Shown here: piece by piece, positions 1 through 5,507 of the stretch | Layout: every line of letters begins with the position of its first letter | Position numbering within the stretch: position 1 is the first letter of the stretch | Source: a bacterium | GTDB taxonomy: Bacteria > Fidelibacterota > Marinisomatia > Marinisomatales > JAHJCW01 | Assembly: GCA_030621275.1 (NCBI GenBank) | Contig: JAUXHY010000099.1 | Coordinates: 1 to 5,716 of the forward strand | Length of the DNA: 5,716 bases | Reading direction: 5' to 3' | Made by a program: the position numbers and the translations under genes | The notes under the pieces: model-generated | Told to the model about the DNA's origin: nothing | What the model saw: only the letters and a program-made list of their open reading frames with translations | The model's database searches: none

Positions 1-283
1 TAGTCCGGTTTATGTTTATAATCCTATAGACGCCACCATAAACGATGGAGTTGAAGGAATTGGTCCTGTCATAATGGCTGTTGATAACCTTCCTTGCGAA
101 TTGGCTGAAGAAGCATCAAAATCATTTAGCAAGGTGTTGGTAGATTTTATTCCACAGCTTGTAAATGCGGATTATAATGTTACTTTTAAAGATTTAAAAT
201 TACCGGAAGAATTACGTGGAGGAATGATTTTGTATAGGGGGAAGCTTACTCCAGAATACAAATACTTAGAAAAATATTTATAA
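1..283 (+). CDS. Lysine-ketoglutarate reductase (saccharopine-forming), C-terminal part only
   Basis: This is the last 93 codons of a gene that begins before the window. The frame is open from base 2 to the TAA at 281-283. The segment reads VYVYNPIDATINDGVEG, then GPVIMAVDNLPCELAEEAS, a pattern I recognise from the end of the LKR half of the bifunctional LKR/SDH (AASS) proteins of animals and plants and from stand-alone bacterial LKRs (alanine dehydrogenase/PNT-like fold). The family condenses L-lysine with 2-oxoglutarate to saccharopine using NADPH, in the cytoplasm. Identification is strengthened by the next gene, a saccharopine dehydrogenase 18 bp downstream, which corresponds to the second half of AASS. 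Here the two activities are separate polypeptides. An ATG at 74 lies in frame, but the conserved sequence continues upstream of it, so it is not the start. The Rossmann core and active site are outside the window, so cofactor and direction cannot be judged. Confidence 0.85.
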   Translation, partial: SPVYVYNPIDATINDGVEGIGPVIMAVDNLPCELAEEASKSFSKVLVDFIPQLVNADYNVTFKDLKLPEELRGGMILYRGKLTPEYKYLEKYL

Positions 284-301
284 AAACATAAAGGAATCCA
301 G

Positions 302-1621
302 ATGAAAACAGTATTAATGCTTGGGGCGGGACTTGTAACGCGACCGCTAGTAGATTATTTATTAAAACATGATATTCGCGTCTGCGTCGCAAGTCGAACA
401 GTAGCGAAAGCTGAACAGCTGGTTGGCGATCACCCAAATGGAGAAGCAATTGAGTGGACAGTGGATAAGCAAGACCAATTAAAGAAAATGATTGCCGATG
501 CCGATTTGGTTGTTAGTTTATTGCCGGCTAATTATCATGCAGAAATTGCCAAACTGTGCATAGAGTTAGACACAAATATGGCAACAACTTCATATGTAAG
601 CCCAGAAATGAAAGCGTTAGATAAGCCAGCTAAAGAAAATGGAATTGTAATATTAAATGAATGCGGCGTTGATCCGGGGATTGACCATATGTCCGCAATG
701 AGGATTGTTCACGATGTTAAAAGTAAAGGTGGCAAAATAACCAGTTTTATGTCATATTGCGGAGGCTTACCTGCCCCCGAAGCAAATACAAATCCGTATG
801 GCTATAAATTTTCATGGAGTCCAAAAGGTGTTCTGCTTGCTGGCAAGAACAATGCTAAATATAGAAAAGATGGCGAAGATATCAACATAGAGGGTAAAGA
901 CCTATTTGCTAATCATTGGGAGGTTGATGTACCGTCATTTGGAAAGCTTGAGGGTTATCCAAATCGCAATTCATTGGACTATATTGAAACATATGGATTT
1001 GAAGGAATTGATACAATGTTTCGCGGAACGCTACGCAACCCGGGATGGTGCGAGACCCTGAAAGCGATCGTGGATTTGAACTATGTAGAAACCAATGAAC
1101 AAGATTGGTCAGGAAAAACATATACAGATATGGGTTGGGAAATTATTGGACAACGGCCCGATGGCGATCTTCGTAAAGCGATGGCGGACAAGCTTGACAT
1201 TCAACAAGACTCTTTTATATTGGATAATTTTGAATGGCTTGGACTATTCTCATCAGAAAACATACCAATTGAAAAGGGTGGAGTAATTGATGTTTTAACA
1301 GCGACAATGTTGGATAAAATGTCATATAAGGATGGAGAGCGTGACATGTTAGTTCTTTATCACAATTTTCTTGCTGAATATGAAAACGGCAATAAAGAGG
1401 AAATTACTTCCACAATGATCGATTATGGCATTCCCAATGGAGACAGTTCAATGTCTCGTACGGTAAGTTTGCCGGTAGCAATTGGCGTTCGAATGATACT
1501 CGAAGGCGAGTTTTCGAAACCGGGTGTTTGGGTTCCAGTGATACCGGAACTATACAATCCAATTTTGGATGAATTGGAAACACTTGGCATAAAGTGTATA
1601 GAAAAGTCTAAATCATTATAA
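302..1621 (+). CDS. Saccharopine dehydrogenase, L-glutamate-forming (LYS9/AASS-C type)
   Basis: Complete 439-residue protein, close to the usual length of yeast Lys9 and the SDH half of AASS. The family splits saccharopine into L-glutamate and 2-aminoadipate 6-semialdehyde, or runs the reverse in fungal lysine synthesis. The N-terminal Rossmann fold carries GAGLVTRP (residues 8-15) and a second strand ending in ASRT (30-33). The catalytic/dimer domain carries NECGVDPGIDHM (119-130), YCGGLPAPE (152-160), GYKFSWSP (167-174), GYPNRNS (218-224), RGTLR (241-245), ERDM (346-349) and a C-terminal PVAIG (391-395). These blocks align by eye with Lys9 almost throughout, including the order of the domains. 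Arg32 after the second strand resembles NADP-using Lys9 rather than the Asp seen in NAD-using AASS (inference). The start is supported by AAGGA at 291-295, six bases before ATG. It lies in an operon with LKR upstream and a secreted protein 16 bp downstream. No truncation or frameshift is seen. Confidence 0.95.
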   Translation: MKTVLMLGAGLVTRPLVDYLLKHDIRVCVASRTVAKAEQLVGDHPNGEAIEWTVDKQDQLKKMIADADLVVSLLPANYHAEIAKLCIELDTNMATTSYVSPEMKALDKPAKENGIVILNECGVDPGIDHMSAMRIVHDVKSKGGKITSFMSYCGGLPAPEANTNPYGYKFSWSPKGVLLAGKNNAKYRKDGEDINIEGKDLFANHWEVDVPSFGKLEGYPNRNSLDYIETYGFEGIDTMFRGTLRNPGWCETLKAIVDLNYVETNEQDWSGKTYTDMGWEIIGQRPDGDLRKAMADKLDIQQDSFILDNFEWLGLFSSENIPIEKGGVIDVLTATMLDKMSYKDGERDMLVLYHNFLAEYENGNKEEITSTMIDYGIPNGDSSMSRTVSLPVAIGVRMILEGEFSKPGVWVPVIPELYNPILDELETLGIKCIEKSKSL

Positions 1622-1637
1622 AAAAAAGGAGAAAAAA

Positions 1638-2672
1638 ATGTTTATAAAAAAATTCAGAAAGTTCATGGTAATCGGAGTTTTTGTAATTCTATCTCAAGTG
1701 GTCTTTGGGCAAATAACTTTCGAAACCAAGGTAACCAGTTACGGTTTTATGGGAATGGGAGCTTTTGAATCTACAACTAAGACCTATTTACAGGGTGATG
1801 CACAGCGGACGGATGCCAAACTTAAATTCACGGGGGCGTTTATGAAAATACTCAGCCCAAAAGGCACAACAACTAATATAATTCGTCTTGATAAAGAGCT
1901 GGTTTGGGCTTTTGGTGACCGAAAAAAGATCTACACTGAAAAAACTTTCGATGAGATGAGACAAGTTTTTGAAGAATATGGAGAAGCCGGATATTCACAA
2001 GACATGCAATCTGGCACAACCGACGAAGACTATGAAGCGGAGTATAAATGGAAAAAGCCGGTTGTAAAAGTAAAAAACTTAAAAGAAAATAAGACAATCA
2101 ATGGATTTAATTGCCAGCACTATTTGGCATCGGTTACAACTGTTGGGATACATGTAGAAACCGGCATTAAAGACACTATGCTATTTATATCAGACATTTG
2201 GAATGCTAAAGGTGTTACAAAAAAGATGGATTTAGTAAATGATTTTAATAAAAGATATATGAATGCAATCGGATTTGATGTTCCAGAGAATCAAGGCCTT
2301 GCGATGATAGCCGGAATGTATAAAGAACACATGCAAACACTTGGGGATGAAGTAAGCAAATTGAAAGGTTACCCTATTGTCAATGACATGAAATTAACAA
2401 TGACTAATAATTTAGCCACGGCTGAGGAAGAAGTAGAAAAAGAAGAACCTAAAGAAGAAAGTTTGTCTATGAGAGATATTCAAAGGAATTTTAAGGGTTT
2501 GCTGGGTAAAAAATTGATGAAAGATGCTCTCGATAAAAAAGCTGAAAAACCAAACGAACCATCCGCTTCAGAATTGTTTCATATGAAATCCGAAGTTTTA
2601 AGTATTAATGAAGGCGGTATTGCCGGAGAAATATTTGAAGTTAAGAAAGGTTATAAGCTGAAGAAGAATTAA
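1638..2672 (+). CDS. Secreted DUF4412-like protein of unknown function
   Basis: 344 residues with a clear Sec signal peptide: basic start (MFIKKFRKF), hydrophobic core at about 9-23, and a probable signal peptidase I site after VFG (residue 24), so the mature protein would begin with Gln25. There is no lipobox cysteine. The mature N-terminal part is beta-rich and looks like DUF4412: a strand pattern with YLQGDAQRTDAK (50-61), a substrate-neutral IIRLDKELVW strand (81-90), KKIYTEKTFDEM (96-107), and an INGFNCQHYLAS block (154-165) followed by an ISDIWNAKGV segment (184-193). Residues 262-275 are a strongly acidic, probably unstructured linker (TAEEEVEKEEPKEE), followed by a basic amphipathic stretch at 276-303. 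No catalytic motif is visible. AGGAG at 1627-1631, six bases before ATG, sets the start. The gene is probably cotranscribed with LKR/SDH. Its stop overlaps the convergent aldehyde dehydrogenase stop. The DUF4412 match is by pattern memory and moderately sure; the function is unknown. Confidence 0.8.
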   Translation: MFIKKFRKFMVIGVFVILSQVVFGQITFETKVTSYGFMGMGAFESTTKTYLQGDAQRTDAKLKFTGAFMKILSPKGTTTNIIRLDKELVWAFGDRKKIYTEKTFDEMRQVFEEYGEAGYSQDMQSGTTDEDYEAEYKWKKPVVKVKNLKENKTINGFNCQHYLASVTTVGIHVETGIKDTMLFISDIWNAKGVTKKMDLVNDFNKRYMNAIGFDVPENQGLAMIAGMYKEHMQTLGDEVSKLKGYPIVNDMKLTMTNNLATAEEEVEKEEPKEESLSMRDIQRNFKGLLGKKLMKDALDKKAEKPNEPSASELFHMKSEVLSINEGGIAGEIFEVKKGYKLKKN

Positions 2673-4114
2673 AAATATTTCACAACAAGATCCACCAATT
2701 TTTGTACACGTTTGGTGTAGGGAGGATACATCAATTTTAATGGACTAAAGCGGTTGTGTTTCACAACCGCTTTTTCATTAGAAAATGTTTTAAAACCATG
2801 GAAACCATGCGAACGACCCATTCCACTAGCATTAACACCGCCAAACGGTAGATTTGTTTGCGAAAAATGGATAACAGTATCATTAATGCAAACACCGCCC
2901 GATGAGGTTTCTTTCAAGACGCGGTCAATATTCTGCTGATTTCTGCTGAAAATATATAATGCTAATGGCTTTGGTCTACTCCTAATAAGGTTAATAGCAT
3001 CATCAATTTTGGTATAGGTTAAAATTGGCAGTATTGGTCCAAATATTTCTTCCTCCATTATAGCATAATCCTCTTTTACATTAATTAATACCGTAGGAGG
3101 AATATATTTATCTGCTTCATTAAGTTTGCCGCCAATTTCTATTTTAGCACCGGCTTGAACAGTTTCATTTAATACTTGTGATAATCGTTGGAAATGCTGT
3201 TTGTTGATTATCCGTGCATAGTCTGGGCAGGATTGCCAATCTGAATTTTCAGAGCCATAGAATTTTTTTATAAAGTGCTTCAATTTAGATACGAATTCCG
3301 GCAAAACCGATTCATTTACCAACAGATAGTCCGGCGCTATGCAGGTTTGACCGCAGTTCATTAATTTGCTCCAGACAATTTTCTGTGCGGTATCAGTTAA
3401 GTTAGCAGTTTCGTCAATAACAACTGGTGATTTTCCACCTAACTCAAGTGTTACAGAAGATAGATTTTTAGACGCAGCTTCCATCACCTTTTTACCGACC
3501 ACAGTGCTGCCGGTGAAAAAGATATGATCAAACGGTTTTTTTAATAATTTAACTGACACACCTTTTTCACTCTCAATAACGGCAATTTCATTTTCAGGAA
3601 ATAATTTTTCAACCATTTTTGCTATTAAATTAGATGTATGTACAGCAAGTTTGGATGGCTTTAAAATAACACAGTTCCCGGCAGCAATTGCCGAAATCAA
3701 CGGAGTAACAATTAAGTTAAAAGGATAATTCCATGGTGCAATTATCAGTACAACGCCACGTGGTTCATATTGGATCCACGAACGGGTTGTAATTAATGCC
3801 ATAGTGCGTTTAACACGATGAGGTTTTATCCATTTTTTGAGATGCTTGATAGCGTGTTTTATTTCAGATAGTGCCGTGAAAATCTCGGTTAAGTCAACAT
3901 CCACCGCCGGTTTGCGGAAATCTTTGTATATTGCATCGCGGATTACCTGTTTATTATTTAAAATCCAATTCTCGAGTTTCTTGAGTTTTGCAATTCGTTC
4001 TTTTGCAGATGTTTTGCTAACATTCCAACGATTTTCGACCTGAGCGGTGAAGATCGAATCAATATTGACCTTATTTAAAAATATATCTTGTTGATTTTGT
4101 GTTTCCTTTCTCAT
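2669..4114 (-). CDS. Class 3 (ALDH3-like) NAD(P)-dependent aldehyde dehydrogenase
   Basis: 481 residues; oxidises an aldehyde to the acid with NAD(P)+. Visible family motifs in order are IAPWNYPF (125-132, with oxyanion Asn129), KPS (152-154, cofactor ribose/phosphate contact), FTGST (200-204), LELGGKSP (223-230, general base Glu224), NCGQTCIAP (253-261, catalytic Cys258), EEEIFGP (354-360) and PFGGVNASGMG (423-433). The short N-terminus, the HGFHGFKTFSNEKAV block and the YPPYT C-terminal tail (463-467) point to the ALDH3/fatty or aromatic aldehyde group rather than ALDH7. All catalytic residues are present. There is no C-terminal membrane anchor. The ATG lies 12 bp after the stop of the aldo/keto reductase gene with only a weak AGG 11 bases upstream, so translation may be coupled to that gene. 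The natural substrate is unknown. Being convergent with the saccharopine operon, it is a possible but unproven semialdehyde oxidase. Confidence 0.93.
   Translation of the reverse strand: MRKETQNQQDIFLNKVNIDSIFTAQVENRWNVSKTSAKERIAKLKKLENWILNNKQVIRDAIYKDFRKPAVDVDLTEIFTALSEIKHAIKHLKKWIKPHRVKRTMALITTRSWIQYEPRGVVLIIAPWNYPFNLIVTPLISAIAAGNCVILKPSKLAVHTSNLIAKMVEKLFPENEIAVIESEKGVSVKLLKKPFDHIFFTGSTVVGKKVMEAASKNLSSVTLELGGKSPVVIDETANLTDTAQKIVWSKLMNCGQTCIAPDYLLVNESVLPEFVSKLKHFIKKFYGSENSDWQSCPDYARIINKQHFQRLSQVLNETVQAGAKIEIGGKLNEADKYIPPTVLINVKEDYAIMEEEIFGPILPILTYTKIDDAINLIRSRPKPLALYIFSRNQQNIDRVLKETSSGGVCINDTVIHFSQTNLPFGGVNASGMGRSHGFHGFKTFSNEKAVVKHNRFSPLKLMYPPYTKRVQKLVDLVVKYF
2747..2775 (+). terminator. Intrinsic terminator of the LKR-SDH-DUF4412 operon, inside the convergent gene
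   Basis: A perfect inverted repeat: left arm AAAGCGGTTGTG (2747-2758), TTT loop (2759-2761), right arm CACAACCGCTTT (2762-2773). A run of five T (2771-2775) overlaps the base of the stem and extends past it on the plus strand. The GC-rich 9-bp core followed by TTTTT is typical of a Rho-independent terminator for plus-strand transcription. It sits about 75 bp after the DUF4412 gene stop. On the minus strand only three T follow the core, so readthrough by the aldehyde dehydrogenase transcript is expected. The same bases encode residues KAVVKHNRF near the end of the aldehyde dehydrogenase. Function is inferred from structure. Confidence 0.75.
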
Positions 4115-4126
4115 TGTTATTAGCGC

Positions 4127-5086
4127 CTATTTTTTGTATAAGTTGTTAATCCATGCTGCATCTTTTTCGGAAAGTGCTTCCCCGAGCTCCGCTGCGGCGG
4201 TTACTTGATTTTCGTCTCTTTGACCCAAAAGAACACAACCGGTTGGTGAGTCGGTTAAAAGAGCACCAAGCAAACCATGCAACACCGGTTGAGGGTGGTT
4301 AGGAAATTTTTCCTTGAGTTTTTGTTTATTCTTCTGAAGTTTTTCAAGCAAGTTTTTATCCTGAAAATCAGATACGTTTAAGCGAAAATCACCCTCTTTA
4401 AATACTGGAGGTTTATCATATTTACCTGTTAATAATCCATTTTTAATAGGAGAAAAAAATGCAATACCGGCATTGTTTTTCTCTACCCAATTTTTTAATC
4501 CACTTGATTGATAAGGATCGTCCATAACATTGCGATAAGGTTGGATAACATCCGGGTTTACTCTATCAATATATTTCATTATTTTAACAGAATCCCAATC
4601 AGACAAGCCAATAAACCGGATTTTTCCTTGATCAAGAAAACGATGCATTAAATCCAAAGCATCTTCAAAAATGGTATCAGAATCAAAATTACAATGATGG
4701 AAATAATATAAATCAATAACATCGGTTTGCAGGTTTTTTAATGATAAATCAATATGTTCTTGGATCATTTTTGGATGATAATAATGATCAAAACCGCCCT
4801 TGTCCCAACCGACCTTAGTTGCCAGAAAAATTTCATTGCGTGGTACCGCGCCCCAAATATTTCCAATAATTTTTTCTGAACGTCCGTTACCATAAACATC
4901 GGCGGTATCCCAATGGTTAATGCCGGATTTCCATGCTTGTATCAAAGCTTCCCGTGAATCCGTGTCAGATTGATCTGCCCAACCAACAGATTGCCCACCG
5001 GAAACATTACCACCTCCGTACGACCACGTTCCTAAACTAATTGTAGAAACCTTGGCGTTAGTTCTTCCAAATGTTATCTGTTTCAT
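4127..5086 (-). CDS. Aldo/keto reductase family oxidoreductase
   Basis: 319 residues, a normal length for a monomeric (beta/alpha)8 aldo/keto reductase, a cytoplasmic NADPH-dependent carbonyl reductase. The catalytic tetrad can be placed: Asp60 (in HWDTADVYG), Tyr65 (in VYGNGRSE), Lys91 (in LATKVGW) and His130 (in DLYYFHH). Other family blocks are GQGKIRFIGLSDW-like (residues 153-164), IQPYRNVMDD (181-190), FFSPIKNGLLTGKY (210-223) and the cofactor loop LLGQRDENQV (286-295), where Arg290 would contact the NADP 2'-phosphate. The N-terminal LGTWSYGGG and general layout suit the AKR11/12-like bacterial groups (YajO/Tas/stress-protein style) rather than the short AKR5 type. ATG is preceded by GAGG four bases upstream. 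It is the first gene of a two-gene minus-strand unit with the aldehyde dehydrogenase and is divergent from the Smr gene. The substrate cannot be told from sequence. Confidence 0.93.
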   Translation of the reverse strand: MKQITFGRTNAKVSTISLGTWSYGGGNVSGGQSVGWADQSDTDSREALIQAWKSGINHWDTADVYGNGRSEKIIGNIWGAVPRNEIFLATKVGWDKGGFDHYYHPKMIQEHIDLSLKNLQTDVIDLYYFHHCNFDSDTIFEDALDLMHRFLDQGKIRFIGLSDWDSVKIMKYIDRVNPDVIQPYRNVMDDPYQSSGLKNWVEKNNAGIAFFSPIKNGLLTGKYDKPPVFKEGDFRLNVSDFQDKNLLEKLQKNKQKLKEKFPNHPQPVLHGLLGALLTDSPTGCVLLGQRDENQVTAAAELGEALSEKDAAWINNLYKK

Positions 5087-5159
5087 TAATCCTCAACTTT
5101 ATTACTCAGAAAATAAGACCATATATGTGTAAACTCACGGGTAAAAATTATAATTTATT
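5087..5159. promoter_or_regulatory. Divergent intergenic region, likely holds promoters for both directions
   Basis: This 73-bp gap is the only place where promoters for the minus-strand aldo/keto reductase unit and the plus-strand Smr/tryptophanase unit could both sit. It is strongly AT-rich. ATTATAAT (5147-5154) is self-complementary, so it reads as a TATAAT-like -10 on both strands; on the plus strand TATAAT is at 5149-5154, only five bases before the Smr ATG. On the minus strand TTTACC or TTTACA could be -35-like elements, followed by TATGGT-like sequence. None has a convincing full consensus pair with correct spacing, and a Bacteroidota-type promoter (TTG / TAnnTTTG) is not clearly met. 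That promoters lie here is inferred mainly from gene layout. Confidence 0.4.
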
Positions 5160-5480
5160 ATGATGAAAACCATAGACATCGGGCACCGAAATTTATTTTT
5201 AGATGAAGCCATAACTTTACTAGAAACAGAGGTAAGTGATGCAATGTATAGAGGAAACGTACAAGCCGTGAAAATTATTCACGGACACGGTTCCGGTGCG
5301 CTTCGCAGGGCAGTGCGCGAGTGGTGCAAAGACCAACACGGTCGTTTTAAAGCGATTATAACCGGCGAGGATTACGACATGTTTCATCCTGATACCGCCG
5401 CCATGCGTTCCGAATGTGGATTGCCTTATGACCCTGATTTTGGGAAACGAAACCGCGCAATAACTTATATCTGGTTTTAA
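5160..5480 (+). CDS. Stand-alone Smr-domain protein
   Basis: 106 residues made almost entirely of one Smr domain, the fold found at the C-terminus of MutS2 and alone in small bacterial proteins, where it binds or nicks DNA or RNA. The diagnostic loop IIHGHGSGALRRAVREW (39-55) matches the IIHGxGxGxLRxxVxxW pattern, and DEAITLLETEV (15-25) matches the preceding helix. The usual N-terminal LDLHG/LDLRG motif is replaced by TIDIGHRN (4-11), with extra spacing before the EA pair. A tail after the domain (70-106: EDYDMFHPDTAAM, then DPDFGKRNRAIT) completes the fold and resembles the tail of other short Smr proteins as I recall them. Two consecutive ATGs (5160, 5163) are possible starts, and no good Shine-Dalgarno is visible before them. 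A tryptophanase-family gene follows 27 bp downstream in the same direction, so they are probably cotranscribed. Its substrate and role are unknown. Confidence 0.87.
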   Translation: MMKTIDIGHRNLFLDEAITLLETEVSDAMYRGNVQAVKIIHGHGSGALRRAVREWCKDQHGRFKAIITGEDYDMFHPDTAAMRSECGLPYDPDFGKRNRAITYIWF

Positions 5481-5496
5481 TAAAATTTATATAATT

Positions 5497-5501
5497 AGGA
5501 G
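5497..5501 (+). promoter_or_regulatory. Shine-Dalgarno AGGAG that fixes a TTG start
   Basis: AGGAG lies six bases upstream of TTG at 5508-5510. The same frame is closed by TAG at 5496-5498, and the family's conserved N-terminal sequence (EPF...) begins 11 residues after the TTG, so no ATG can serve. The site therefore decides the start of the tryptophanase-family gene. Confidence 0.8.
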
Positions 5502-5507
5502 ATTAAA

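Noticed and set aside
246..449. Minus-strand reading frame over the LKR/SDH junction
   Set aside because: It is antisense to two well-supported genes, has no ribosome site or recognisable family, and is composition-driven.
2613..2627. GGC-rich inverted repeat as a terminator for the minus-strand unit
   Set aside because: The stem is only three or four base pairs and no T run follows on the minus strand.
2754..2939. Plus-strand small ORF starting within the terminator hairpin
   Set aside because: It mirrors the conserved C-terminal part of the aldehyde dehydrogenase in antisense, and its ATG lies in the hairpin with no ribosome site.
5125..5139. GTG-TAAACT-CAC partial inverted repeat as a CRP/FNR-type operator
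   Set aside because: Only three bases per arm pair and the spacing does not fit the CRP or FNR consensus; too weak to call.
5481..5507. TnaC-like leader peptide and attenuator before the tryptophanase-family gene
   Set aside because: The 27-bp gap is too short for a leader ORF plus terminator, and no Trp-containing mini-ORF is seen.
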